Part shown: positions 44,176-52,385 of the stretch, one piece after another
How positions within the stretch are numbered: position 1 is the first letter of the stretch
How the letters are laid out: every line of letters begins with the position of its first letter
Assembly (NCBI RefSeq): GCF_900184245.1
Contig: NZ_FXXB01000002.1
Span: 1 to 58,583, forward strand
Direction: 5' to 3'
DNA length: 58,583 nucleotides
Origin: Brachybacterium massiliense
Lineage (GTDB): Bacteria > Actinomycetota > Actinomycetes > Actinomycetales > Dermabacteraceae
Notes under the pieces: model-generated
Told to the model about the DNA's origin: nothing
The model's input: the letters and a program-made list of their open reading frames with translations, nothing else
Database searches by the model: none
Made by a program: the position numbers and the translations under genes

Positions 44176-45867
44176 ATGACCGACGCCCAGATCACCATCA
44201 ACCACGACGGCACCGGATCCGTCACCGTCGACGGCGAGACCACGACGATCGCCGCCTCGGGCGCCGCCGAGGCGCGCCGGGAGGCCACCGCGCGCATCGC
44301 CAAGCGCGCGGCCGAGCTCGGCCGCCCACTTCCCGCGACCGCCGCCGAGAACGGCCGCACCTGGCCCCTGCTCATCTCGACAGACGGCACCGTCACCCCT
44401 CGCCCCCAGGACGCCGCTGCAGCCGCGCGGCCGAGCACCGTCAGTGCGCCGTCCGTCGAGATTCCCGACGCCCAGGCGGACCTCGACGTGACGCGCTCCC
44501 GCTCCGTCACGGGTCAGCCCGCGCCCTCCTGGGAGCAGTCGGCCACCGATCCCATCATCAGCGAGGTCCCCGGAGCGCAGGACGACCTCGAGGCCACGCG
44601 CCCCCGCGCGATCGCCACCGAGCCTCCCGCAGCACCACGGCACTCCGCTCAGGCGCCGCAGATCCCCTCCCCTGACGCCGGCCAGGGCTCCCCCGTCGAC
44701 GAGCTGCACACCTTCCGCGAGGTGCAGGCCGACGTCCACTCCTCCGTGGCCCCGACCCAGCAGAACGAGAGCCAACACGCCCCGGTCGTCGATCCGCCCG
44801 CCGCTGCCGACGCCGTCGACGCCGACCCTCGCTGGGCCGACATCTCGCAGCAGCCCGCTACGCGCGGCTTCCGAGGCACCCTCAACGGTGTCGGGCTCAA
44901 GCTCGCCCCCACCGACGAGGAGCTCGCCGAGCGACGCGAGAGCCTGCGTCAGAAGATCGCACGGGAGGAGGAGGCGCGCCGCGCCGCCGAGCAGCTGGCC
45001 CAGGAAGAGGCAGCGCGGGAGACCCGCCGTGTCATCCGCGAACGCGCCGCGGCCGAGAAGGACCGCGCCGAGCGCGCCATCATCCAGACCCCGTTCGAGG
45101 AGCCCAAGAAGGTCATCATCGCGAACCATAAGGGCGGGCAGGGCAAGACCACCGTCACCTACGGCATCGGTGCCACCGCCGGCCGGATCCGCGGCGGCGA
45201 CGTCATCGCCTGGGACGCGAACGAGACCCAGGGCAACCTCGGCTTCCGCGCGAAGAAGGCCCCCACCGCTCGCAGCGTCGTCGACCTCCTCGAGGAAGCC
45301 GCCGACGACTTCACCACCGTCGAGGGCAGCAAGCGCGCCACCCTCGCGCGCTTCACCCGCTCCCAGGGCGACAACCTCTTCACCGTCCTCGCCTCGGACG
45401 AGTCCCGCGACCGCCAGGACCTCGTCGACGCAGACGCCTTCGAGAAGGTCCACGAGATCCTCGGGCGGTTCTACTCCCTGATCCTCATCGACACCGGCAA
45501 CAACCACCGCGTCTCCCACTTCAAGGCCGCGCTCGAGGCCGCCGACCAGCTCGTCATCCCCGTCTCCGCCGGCGCCGACGGCGCCCACGCTGCCGAGGCC
45601 ATGCTCGACTCCTTCGAGAGCCTCGGCCACAGCGACCTGGTCGAGGGCGCCGTCGTCCTCCTCAACGACTCCGCCACCCGCCGCGGCGACGCCACCGGAA
45701 TCGCCGCCAAGTTCGAGCAGCGCGTGCGAGCCATCATCCCGATCCCCTTCGACCCCGCCCTCGACAGCGGCGACGAGATCGACTTCGACGCCCTGCAGCC
45801 CTCCACCCGCGCCGCCTTCCAGGAAGCCACCGCCGCGATCGCCGACGGCCTCGCCAAGAGGAACTGA
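44176..45867 (+). CDS. ParA-family ATPase with long disordered N-terminus
   Basis: 563 residues. The N-terminus (ITINHDGTGSVTVDGETTTIAA) and disordered middle to about residue 250 precede a charged helix (EEEARRAAEQLAQEEAARE) and a ParA ATPase with intact Walker A NHKGGQGKTT near residue 315, GDVIAWDANETQGNLGFR, LILIDTGNN and QLVIPVSAGADGAHAAEA. Related to the 40941 protein but with a normal P-loop. Last gene of the plus-strand transfer unit; likely involved in positioning the transfer apparatus. Confidence 0.82.
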   Translation: MTDAQITINHDGTGSVTVDGETTTIAASGAAEARREATARIAKRAAELGRPLPATAAENGRTWPLLISTDGTVTPRPQDAAAAARPSTVSAPSVEIPDAQADLDVTRSRSVTGQPAPSWEQSATDPIISEVPGAQDDLEATRPRAIATEPPAAPRHSAQAPQIPSPDAGQGSPVDELHTFREVQADVHSSVAPTQQNESQHAPVVDPPAAADAVDADPRWADISQQPATRGFRGTLNGVGLKLAPTDEELAERRESLRQKIAREEEARRAAEQLAQEEAARETRRVIRERAAAEKDRAERAIIQTPFEEPKKVIIANHKGGQGKTTVTYGIGATAGRIRGGDVIAWDANETQGNLGFRAKKAPTARSVVDLLEEAADDFTTVEGSKRATLARFTRSQGDNLFTVLASDESRDRQDLVDADAFEKVHEILGRFYSLILIDTGNNHRVSHFKAALEAADQLVIPVSAGADGAHAAEAMLDSFESLGHSDLVEGAVVLLNDSATRRGDATGIAAKFEQRVRAIIPIPFDPALDSGDEIDFDALQPSTRAAFQEATAAIADGLAKRN

Positions 45868-45969
45868 CCCACGATGGACATCTCCTCCGAGGCGACCGTG
45901 GCCGCGGCCACGACCCGCGGCCGCGGGCGAGGCCCGGGGCCCGCCCCCGAAGGGACGGACCCCTCAGCC

Positions 45970-46203
45970 TCACTGCTGCTTGATCCGGTCCGGCCGGAAC
46001 CCCGCCCAAGCGTCTCCGCCTGGGGTCAGCACGACCGGCGCCTGCATGAAGCCCGCCGCCTGGAACGCGGCCCGCTGCTCGTCGGTCACGTCCTCGAGGG
46101 ACACCTCCACGAAGGCCAGGCCGGCCTTCGCCAGCGCCCGCTTCGTCGCGGTGCACGGACCACAGTCGGGACGGGTGTAGATGGTGACGATCTCGCTGTT
46201 CAT
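45970..46203 (-). CDS. NrdH-like glutaredoxin, second copy
   Basis: 77 residues with VTIYTRPDCGPCTATKRAL (CGPC), VEVSLEDVTDEQRAAF, GFMQAPVVLTPGGDAWAGFRPDRI. The FRPDRI end is NrdH-like, though the CGPC active site is closer to thioredoxin. It is on the minus strand between plus-strand genes, with AGGAGAGCC before ATG and a leader sharing the hairpin of the nrdH and cassette leaders. The short GC-rich gap at 45868-45969 has dyads suitable for termination. Confidence 0.88.
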   Translation of the reverse strand: MNSEIVTIYTRPDCGPCTATKRALAKAGLAFVEVSLEDVTDEQRAAFQAAGFMQAPVVLTPGGDAWAGFRPDRIKQQ

Positions 46204-46405
46204 GGTGGCTCTCCTGCCTGGGCTGTCCGGGTGGTGACAGGACACAGACGCCGCCTCGATCAGGCGGTGGAGCACCCACAGGGCCGCAGCGCAGCGGAGG
46301 ACCCGGGCAGCCCCAAGGGAGAGAAGTTCTCCGGCGAAATAAGGGAGCTTGCGACCGCGTCGGAGAAGTTCTCACCCGCCGCGGGCCGAGCGCAGCGAGC
46401 CGGGT
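46204..46405 (-). promoter_or_regulatory. Structured leader (copy D) of the second NrdH-like gene
   Basis: Read on the minus strand it contains the CCGGCTCGCTGCGCTCGG block of type II leaders (46385-46403), then the shared hairpin: inner stem TTCTCCG/CGGAGAA with the A.C mismatch and CG/CG step and a TTATTT loop end (46321-46375). Closer to the gene, GGTGCTCC (near 46264-46277) is complementary in two parts to the ribosome-binding region GGAGAGCCACC. The rest of the 338-base gap to the divergent gene holds no ORF. Confidence 0.62.
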
Positions 46406-46541
46406 TGCGGAACCGCCCGAGGTGGCAGCGTGGTCTGCTCACCGCCCAAGCCCTGGCAGGAGCCCGCACACCGCGATCGCCCATCACCGCACGGACCCCC
46501 AGGCACCCACTCCGCCGCAGCGGCATGAACAGGCACTGACC

Positions 46542-46895
46542 ATGGACCCCCAGCACCACGCACACGCCGGCCAGCGCGCCACCGTTCACGGACTCGTCGA
46601 TGCCCTGCTCGAGCACGCACGCTCTGAGCACCCAGACATCGCCGAATGGAGCGTGACTCTGAGCCAGAGCGAGAGCCTGCTCGTCCCCCGAGACTCCGAC
46701 AAGCTCTTCCGCGTCATCGACGGAATCCCCGGCTACTACAACGGCCACGTCTACCGCGACGCCCTCATCCGAGGCGTCCCCGGATGGCCCGCCGACTGGA
46801 TCGCCCTGACTACCCTCGCCAGCGATGCGACCTACTACGGCCACCTGCTCGACGGCGCGATCAGCGCTCACAGCCCCTGGGAGCGCGAGTCATGA
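46542..46895 (+). CDS. Small hypothetical protein before the RHH regulator
   Basis: 117 residues from MDPQHHAHAGQRATVHG. Mixed alpha/beta (DALLEHARSEHPDIAEWSV, FRVIDGIPGYYNGHVYRDALIRGVPGWPADWIAL). No family recognised. Its stop overlaps the next gene's start, so the two are coupled and placed just before the replication gene. Confidence 0.5.
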   Translation: MDPQHHAHAGQRATVHGLVDALLEHARSEHPDIAEWSVTLSQSESLLVPRDSDKLFRVIDGIPGYYNGHVYRDALIRGVPGWPADWIALTTLASDATYYGHLLDGAISAHSPWERES

Positions 46896-47188
46896 CCACG
46901 ACACGCCGCGCCACACAGTTCCCGGAACTCGCTCGCCTGTGTAGTGTTCTTGACATGACCCAGAGCAGACGCCCAGGCCGCCCCAGCAAGGGGGAGCGAG
47001 CCGATATCAAGGTCCGCATCCCCGCGGAGCGCCGCGACAAGCTGTTCGCTTACGCGGAGCTGGTGGGCCGTCCAGTCACAGACCTCGCTGCGGAGCAGCT
47101 GGTGCCGTGGATTGACGCTCTCGACCTTGAACAGGCTCGCAGTGGTGGCGCACAGCAGAGCCTCAGCATCGACCGAAGAACCGCGTAA
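46892..47188 (+). CDS. Ribbon-helix-helix-like DNA-binding protein
   Basis: 98 residues; an internal ATG at 46957 (MTQSRRPGRPSKGERADIK) is an alternative start and gives a more typical small regulator. Basic AT-hook-like RRPGRPSKG is followed by a strand and two helices (IKVRIPAERRDKLFAYAELVGRPVTDLAAEQLV), consistent with a CopG/Arc-type fold. Immediately upstream of rep, so probably a copy-number or rep regulator. Confidence 0.6.
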   Translation: MTTTRRATQFPELARLCSVLDMTQSRRPGRPSKGERADIKVRIPAERRDKLFAYAELVGRPVTDLAAEQLVPWIDALDLEQARSGGAQQSLSIDRRTA

Positions 47189-47242
47189 AAGACTTCGCCC
47201 CCGAACCTGTTGGCGCAGGTGCGAGGGCGATTCAGAAGTCTT
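47189..47242 (+). promoter_or_regulatory. Nested hairpin in the rep leader
   Basis: AAGACTTC (47189-47196) pairs with GAAGTCTT (47235-47242); inside, CGCCC pairs with GGGCG and ACCTG with CAGGT. The structure begins right after the RHH gene stop and ends about 40 bases before the rep ribosome-binding site AAGGAGGT. It could control rep translation or be an antisense-RNA target. Confidence 0.55.
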
Positions 47243-47300
47243 CGGGAGTCAGTTACCGCTGACGACCCGGGGCGAACCAGTAAGGAGGTCCATTCACTTG

Positions 47301-49280
47301 ATGCCCCCAGGATACGGGGGTCGCGTCGTCGTAGGCAAGTACGACACCACCGGTGTGTCTCGCGCCGCCTCCGACGCCACCCTCTCCCCCACCGACACGT
47401 GGCGGCTGTGCCTCGAGCTGCTGAACCAGCGACCGTTGATCCGCCTGGCAGAGCGGCGCAGCACGAGCGTCGCCTTCCCCCGACGACTCGGCCGAAGGGT
47501 CGAGCGGTTCACCGACGCGCCGCCCTCGCAGCCCGTCGCGGTCCACGTCTACGACGCCCAGGGCCGCACCCGGTTCCTCCCACTGGACTTCGACGCTCAC
47601 GACCGCACCGGGGATCAGATCGTCGCCGTCGAGAACGACCTCGCCGTGGCGACCTCGCTCCTGGATGAGTGCGGCTTCATCTACCTCGTGGACCGGGCCC
47701 ACGGCGGCGCGCACATCTACGTCCTGCTCGAGGAACCCCTCGGCGCCCAGGACGCGCACTCGCTCGTGCTCGCCCTCGGCCGGCGCCTCCCCACCCTGGA
47801 CCTCAAGCCGACGAGCAACGTCAGCGATGGGCTGATCACCATCCCCGGCAGCGCCCACAAGCGCGGCGGCCACCGAGAGCTCGCGCACGACGCCGACTCG
47901 GCGCGCGCGATCGCCGCCGGCCCCCACTCCCCCGCCAGAGCCCTCACGCGCCTCCGTGCGGCCCTGGCGGACGAGCTGCGCGCACTCCTCGAGGAAGACC
48001 GTGAACGCGGCGCAGAGCGCCGCACACGGGCGCGTGAAGCCGGCTCCGCCGATCCGATCGCCGACGCGATCACCGACGAGGAGATCCGCGCCGTGCTCGT
48101 GCGCGGCATCGGCCGCCACATGAGCACTACGTGCACCGACCTCGCCCAGCGCGGCGACTGGCGAGCCCACGGCTACCCCAGCGCCTCCGAGGCCCGCCGC
48201 GCGGTCCTCATGTCCGCGATCGCCACGGGCCTCACCGAGACCGACGTCCGCGCTCGCATGCTCGGCGAGGAGCCCCAGTGGCCGGGCCTCCGCTCCCTGC
48301 TCGAGCACAAGGGCCTCGACCGCCTGCGCGACGAGTACGCCCGCGCGGCCGCCGAGATCGCCCGCCGCGAACGCCAGAAAGCCGGCCGAGTCATCGTGAC
48401 CAGGGACGATACTGCCGTCAGCTCTGACACTAGCGCCAATACACACACCCGGGGCGGGGGGGATTCCCCCTCAGTGCACGACACGTACGGCGTGATCCGC
48501 GCATGGATCACGCTCGTGGAGCGCTACGCCGCCGGCGAGTACCCCGGAGCTCAGGGCTGGGACTACCAGATGGCACTGCGCGCCCTCGGCCAGGCCGCCA
48601 GCACAGTCGGATCCACTGTCACCGCCATGGGAGTTCGCTGGCACTCCGTAGCCCTCGGTGACTCCCGCACCGGTGCTGCCGCCCTCCTGCGCGCTCTCGC
48701 GGCCGAGGACGACCCGTGGGTGGTCCTCGTCGCCCGCGGCCGCGGGATCTACGCCGATCAGTACGAGCTGCGCATCCCCGACCGGCACGCCTCCCTCGTC
48801 GAGGAGCTGCGCTGGCGGCCCGGGAAGACCCAGGCCGTCCGCCCCGTGTTCACGGTGCTCGGCAAGGCCACCGGGCTGCTCTTCGAGGCCGTCGAGCGCG
48901 GCGCCACCTCACGCGCGCGCATCGCCCTGGTCACCGGCCTGAGCGCCGACGCCTATCGCGACGCCCGCGACACCGCCCTCGCCTACGGGCTGATCACCGG
49001 CAACGACCGCGACGGCTACGAGCTCGCCGCCGACGACGCCCGCCTCGAGCTCCTGGCGCAGCAGCTCGGTGCCATCGAGGCCCGCGTGCGCCGCATCCAC
49101 CAGCACCGCCGCGAGCGAGCTGCCTACTGGGCCAAGCTCGAGCAGCTCCGCCGCGAACGACCCTGGATCCGCGTCGTCCGCGACGTCGACGAGACCGACC
49201 CCGAGGTCGAGGAGACTCTCGCCCAGATGTACCTCGACTCTCTCGACGAGCCACCGGGGCAGGCCCGGGAAGCGGGCTAG
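47301..49280 (+). CDS. Plasmid replication protein with primase-like N-terminal domain
   Basis: 659 residues from ATG 47301 (TTG 47298 also possible; AAGGAGGT at 47282). The N-terminal third resembles an archaeo-eukaryotic primase/RepA-type domain: FLPLDFDAHDRTG (paired acidic residues), FIYLVDRAHGGAHIYVLLEEP and DGLITIPGSAHKRGGHRELA. The middle is helical with a primase C-terminal-like segment, and the C-terminal part holds winged-helix-like stretches (RIALVTGLSADAYRDARDTALAYGLI). Position beside an RHH regulator and parAB supports replication initiation. Confidence 0.7.
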   Translation: MPPGYGGRVVVGKYDTTGVSRAASDATLSPTDTWRLCLELLNQRPLIRLAERRSTSVAFPRRLGRRVERFTDAPPSQPVAVHVYDAQGRTRFLPLDFDAHDRTGDQIVAVENDLAVATSLLDECGFIYLVDRAHGGAHIYVLLEEPLGAQDAHSLVLALGRRLPTLDLKPTSNVSDGLITIPGSAHKRGGHRELAHDADSARAIAAGPHSPARALTRLRAALADELRALLEEDRERGAERRTRAREAGSADPIADAITDEEIRAVLVRGIGRHMSTTCTDLAQRGDWRAHGYPSASEARRAVLMSAIATGLTETDVRARMLGEEPQWPGLRSLLEHKGLDRLRDEYARAAAEIARRERQKAGRVIVTRDDTAVSSDTSANTHTRGGGDSPSVHDTYGVIRAWITLVERYAAGEYPGAQGWDYQMALRALGQAASTVGSTVTAMGVRWHSVALGDSRTGAAALLRALAAEDDPWVVLVARGRGIYADQYELRIPDRHASLVEELRWRPGKTQAVRPVFTVLGKATGLLFEAVERGATSRARIALVTGLSADAYRDARDTALAYGLITGNDRDGYELAADDARLELLAQQLGAIEARVRRIHQHRRERAAYWAKLEQLRRERPWIRVVRDVDETDPEVEETLAQMYLDSLDEPPGQAREAG

Positions 49281-49287
49281 CACCCCC

Positions 49288-49370
49288 TGCACTAACCGCA
49301 CTCTCGCCACCACTTGCACTGTATGCACTAGTGCAGTTAGGGTGCGGAGTGCTGATAGTGCACAAAGTGT
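49288..49370 (+). repeat. 9-nt repeat array with central inversion, upstream of the 49392 gene
   Basis: Phase-locked units TGCACTAAC, CGCACTCTC, GCCACCACT, TGCACTGTA, TGCACTAGT run to a palindromic centre (TGCACTAGTGCA, 49324-49335). The pattern then continues in inverted orientation (AGTGC at 49348, 49357; AGTGT at 49366), still in 9-nt steps. It ends 21 bases before the next gene. Confidence 0.8.
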
Positions 49371-49391
49371 ATTTCCTCGACAGGAGGACCC

Positions 49392-49958
49392 ATGCCCATC
49401 CCCACGCGCCTGGCGATCGATGGACTCTCCGTCCGCGCCTATGGCCGCCTCGACCTTCTCGAGACCCGGCTGGTCCACATCCTCGGATCTCTGGACCCCA
49501 CCCCTCACGGCGCATGCGTCGCCGAGCACGCTGCGCTGGCCGTTGTCGAGCACAGCGACAGCTGCGTGCTGCTGCACGACGGCCCCGGCATCCCCGGCGC
49601 CGCGCTCGATGCGCTCACCCTGAGCGCCCCCGACCGCGCAGTCGTCATCGCCCGGCGCGGCGTCACCCCATGGCACGAGACGCTCGCCTCGAGCGGGGCC
49701 CTGGTGCTCGAAGGACCCACCAGCCGCCTCCTCGCGCATCTCGCCGACGCGGCGCTCGTCATCGAGCAGGCGCACTCCGCCCTTCCCCACTCGCCACGCA
49801 TCGCCTGCGTGCCCGGTCCGATCCTGACCGCCGGCACCGCAGGCTCCAACGCGCTCCTGGTGCGGCCCGACGTCGAGATCGTCCCCGAGCTCGACCAGTG
49901 GGCGCGGCGCCTCCACTACACCGCGCAGCGGCCCCGTCAGTACAAGATCGCGGACTAG
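49392..49958 (+). CDS. Hypothetical protein between rep and parA
   Basis: 188 residues, alpha/beta (SCVLLHDGPGIPGAALDAL, AVVIARRGVTPWHETLASSGALVLEGP, ALLVRPDVEIVPELDQWA). The alternating strands suggest a Rossmann-like fold, but no motif or family is recognised. It has its own 9-nt repeat array upstream and another before the following parA. Confidence 0.55.
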   Translation: MPIPTRLAIDGLSVRAYGRLDLLETRLVHILGSLDPTPHGACVAEHAALAVVEHSDSCVLLHDGPGIPGAALDALTLSAPDRAVVIARRGVTPWHETLASSGALVLEGPTSRLLAHLADAALVIEQAHSALPHSPRIACVPGPILTAGTAGSNALLVRPDVEIVPELDQWARRLHYTAQRPRQYKIAD

Positions 49959-49970
49959 TCATCCCTTGAA

Positions 49971-50090
49971 TGCACTAATCGCGGCACGCACACTACCTGC
50001 ACTGTCGATGGTGCGTGCATCGCTCTCCACCTGCCCGTGCGTGCTGTGCACCGCCTGCACGGTTCGCACTAGTGCACACAGTGATATAAC
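49971..50090 (+). repeat. 9-nt repeat arrays and promoter of parA-parB (candidate centromere)
   Basis: Two sub-arrays: 49971-50024 (TGCACTAAT, CACACTACC, TGCACTGTC, TGCATCGCT and degenerate units) and 50047-50083 (TGCACCGCC, TGCACGGTT, CGCACTAGT, then inverted AGTGC/AGTGA). A -10 element TATAAC (50085-50090) directly abuts the last unit. Type Ib partition sites built from 9-nt direct repeats bound by an RHH ParB are known from pCXC100, and this fits the same design with autoregulation. Confidence 0.8.
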
Positions 50091-50113
50091 CTGTTTCCAT
50101 CGAGAGGAGCCCC

Positions 50114-50884
50114 ATGGCCGTCTACACCTGCGCCCTACCCAAGGGCGGGTCCACGAAGACCAGTACCGCAGCCGAGATCGCCCTCGCCCTGACGCGCCGC
50201 GGCTTCCGAGTCCTCGCCATCGACCTCGACCAGCAGGGCAACCTGTCCACCCGCCTGGGGATCACCCCGGAGGCGCCCATCGAAGCGACCGCCGCCGAGG
50301 TGCTGGATGCCTCCGCCACCCTGCGGGAAGCGGCCGAGCCCGCGCCGACTGCGCAGGGCGTCGACGTGATCGTCGGAGCCCACGACCTGACCGCCCTTGA
50401 GGAGCAGCCGCCGCCGGACCTGGTCACCAGCCTGCGCGACATGCTCCCGACGGTGGGGGACCGGTGGGACCACGTCGTCATCGACACGCCCCCGAACGTC
50501 GGCGCCCTGACCATGGCGGGACTCGCCGCCGCCGACCACGTGATCGTCAGCCTGCAGGCCGCCACCGAGGCCTACGACCAGCTCGACCGCCTCGAGGCCG
50601 TGATCGCCGAGCGCTTGACGCGCCGCATCCGCCCCGGCCTGCAGATCAGCGCTGTCGTCCCGGCCATGGTCGACTCCCGCCGCCTGCTCGATCGGGAGAT
50701 CCTCGAGCTCCTCGCGCAGCGCTACGGCGATCGCGTCACGCCGCCGGTGCGGCAGGCCGTCGCCGTGCGCGACGCCTACACCGCCGGCATGGGCGTGAGC
50801 GTCTACGACCCCGACAGCGCGGTCGCCGCCGACTACCGCGCCGCGACCGATCACCTGCTCAACCTCACGATGGGAGCCCACTGA
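50114..50884 (+). CDS. parA: ParA partition ATPase
   Basis: 256 residues, a short type Ib ParA without the N-terminal HTH. Deviant Walker A PKGGSTKTS at residues 8-16, switch I-like DLDQQGNLSTRLG, Walker B HVVIDTPPNVG and VIVSLQAATEAYDQLDRL. It binds non-specific DNA and moves ParB-bound plasmid copies apart. ATG preceded by AGAGGAG; its stop shares a base with the parB start. Confidence 0.9.
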   Translation: MAVYTCALPKGGSTKTSTAAEIALALTRRGFRVLAIDLDQQGNLSTRLGITPEAPIEATAAEVLDASATLREAAEPAPTAQGVDVIVGAHDLTALEEQPPPDLVTSLRDMLPTVGDRWDHVVIDTPPNVGALTMAGLAAADHVIVSLQAATEAYDQLDRLEAVIAERLTRRIRPGLQISAVVPAMVDSRRLLDREILELLAQRYGDRVTPPVRQAVAVRDAYTAGMGVSVYDPDSAVAADYRAATDHLLNLTMGAH

Positions 50885-51483
50885 TGGCCAAGCCCAAGCG
50901 ACGCAGCCTCTCCGAGCGCAACGCGGAGGCGATCGCCGGCGCCGTCGACAACACGTCGACCCGTGAGGACGGGGGAGCGGAGCAGCCCCCCGCGCCCCAG
51001 CCGCCCGCACCGGCTCCGGCAGACCGCCCCGCAGCGGTGAGCCCCGCGCCGCCGGCCTCCGAGGAGCCCACCCGCCGCAGCAGTGTCTACCTCACGCCCG
51101 ACGATCTTCGCGACGTGCGCTCGGCGTACATCGTCGACTTCGACCACCGGCCCGGCTCGCCGGGAAGCTTCGGCCTGTGGGCCGCCGGCGCCATCGGCGA
51201 GCTCGCCGCCCTCACCGTCGAAGAGCGCCAGGCCGTTCGAGAGATCCTCGGCCCCGCAGGTGCCGGCGCGAACCGCTCGCAGCAGCTCCTCGTCCCCGAC
51301 GACGTCGCGGGCGCCGTCGGGGACGCCATGCGTCAGGACCGGCTCGCCGGCGTCGTCGACCGCTCCCGCAGCGTCTTCTACAGCTACGCCCTGCGCTGGC
51401 AGGCTCGGGAAGCAGCCCGCCGCGCCGGAATGGACCAGCTGCCCGAGCCTCCGGCTCGCCTGCCACGATTGGATCTGCGATGA
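50884..51483 (+). CDS. parB: Ribbon-helix-helix centromere-binding protein (ParB of type Ib system)
   Basis: 199 residues. A disordered Pro/Ala-rich N-terminus to about residue 58 (expected to contact ParA) is followed by RRSSVYLTPDDLRDVRSAYI, which fits the strand and first helix of an RHH fold, and FGLWAAGAIGELAAL, which fits helix two. The remainder is helical (RSRSVFYSYALRWQAREAARRAG). Not related in sequence to Spo0J-type ParB. Placement directly after parA and 9-nt repeats upstream support the centromere-binding role. Confidence 0.75.
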   Translation: MAKPKRRSLSERNAEAIAGAVDNTSTREDGGAEQPPAPQPPAPAPADRPAAVSPAPPASEEPTRRSSVYLTPDDLRDVRSAYIVDFDHRPGSPGSFGLWAAGAIGELAALTVEERQAVREILGPAGAGANRSQQLLVPDDVAGAVGDAMRQDRLAGVVDRSRSVFYSYALRWQAREAARRAGMDQLPEPPARLPRLDLR

Positions 51484-51623
51484 ACGCCGCCGACAACGCC
51501 GACGCACGACGGAGCGTCGTCGAAGACGAGCTCTCCCTCCTCCTGCTCGATCCCTCGCACGAGGACAGTCGAGGCGAGGCCGCTCGCGCGGACCTCAACG
51601 ACGTCCCTGACGAGCTGCGCTAG
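51480..51623 (+). CDS. Small acidic protein coupled to parB
   Basis: 47 residues (MNAADNADARRSVVEDELSLLLLDPSHEDS...), overlapping the parB stop by 4 bases (ATGA). Acidic and helical, without a known family. Overlap suggests it is translated with parB; it could be a small modulator of partition. Confidence 0.5.
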   Translation: MNAADNADARRSVVEDELSLLLLDPSHEDSRGEAARADLNDVPDELR

Positions 51624-51672
51624 AGCACAGACCCTCCGCCTTGTGGAGCCGGACCGCTGCGCGGGGACGGAA

Positions 51673-51719
51673 TGCACTATGTGCATCGTTCGCACTTCGG
51701 CTCGCAGTGCGAGCGATGC
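51673..51719 (+). repeat. 9-nt repeat array before leader copy B
   Basis: TGCACTATG, TGCATCGTT, CGCACTTCG then inverted units (AGTGC at 51706, ATGC at 51716), in 9-nt phase. It lies about 90 bases before the type II leader of the 52062 gene. The rest of 51624-51810 has no ORF of note. Confidence 0.7.
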
Positions 51720-51810
51720 ATTGCGCAGTGACCAGCCAACCCTGCCACGTCGCCAGATCGGTAGGGGAGAGAGGTGCGCAGTGTGCTCCATGCCGAGGTG
51801 ACGGGCTCCC

Positions 51811-52061
51811 GGGGTGCTGGATCGGGGGATCTTGACGCACTGGTGGGGGAGGAGCACACCCGGCTCGCTGCGCTCGGCCGGCGGTCCCCGACAAGATGCC
51901 GACGCGCTGCGCTTATTTCGCCGGAATCTTCTCGGATGCTCACCGGCTGCCCGGGCTCTCGCCTACGGCTCGACCCTTCGGGGTGCACCACCCCCACCAG
52001 CGCATCCCCCGCTCCACGTCAGCACCCCTCGCCAGGGGACCCGCCGAACAAGGAGCACACC
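51811..52061 (+). promoter_or_regulatory. Type II structured 5' leader (copy B)
   Basis: Closely similar to the nrdH leader. Enclosing stem GGGGTGCTG (51811-51819) with CAGCACCCC (52020-52028); the RBS-like GGAGCACACC decoy, the CCGGCTCGCTGCGCTCGG block, the shared P3 region and CCGGCTGCCCGGGCTCTCGCC block are all kept. One base change (AAGATGCCG) weakens both alternative pairings seen in copies A and C. Ends in AAGGAGCACACC before ATG. Confidence 0.7.
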
Positions 52062-52313
52062 ATGACTACTCGCAACCTCACTAACCGCGTCCTCGAGACG
52101 CTCGACGGACACACCCTGGTGGAGACCCCCTGCTGCACCTTCTGCGGCCACGCGGGCTCCATCACCCTCACCGACGAGGAGTTCGCCGACCTCGAGGCCG
52201 GCGCCGCCATCCAGGACGCCGCCGGACGACTGCCCCGCGCGGTCCGCGAGCAGTTCATCTCCGGGATCCACACGGAGTGCTGGGACTCCCTCTTCGGGGA
52301 CCTCGAGGACTGA
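52062..52313 (+). CDS. Small cassette protein with a CxxC motif
   Basis: 83 residues. VETPCCTFCGHAGSITLTDEEFADLEAGAAIQDA contains a CCxxC zinc-knuckle-like start, then a helix; FISGIHTECWDSLFGDLED is acidic. No family. Expressed from a type II leader with the shared ribosome-binding site and closed by a perfect terminator. Confidence 0.62.
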   Translation: MTTRNLTNRVLETLDGHTLVETPCCTFCGHAGSITLTDEEFADLEAGAAIQDAAGRLPRAVREQFISGIHTECWDSLFGDLED

Positions 52314-52317
52314 CCAA

Positions 52318-52343
52318 GCGGAGCCCTTTCAGGAGGGCTCCGC
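52318..52343 (+). terminator. Terminator of the 52062 cassette
   Basis: GCGGAGCCCT (52318-52327) pairs with AGGGCTCCGC (52334-52343) with a 6-base loop, 5 bases after the stop codon. Confidence 0.82.
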
Positions 52344-52385
52344 TCTGTCCTGAAACGGAACTCGCGTGGCTCGTGCTGTCTGTGG

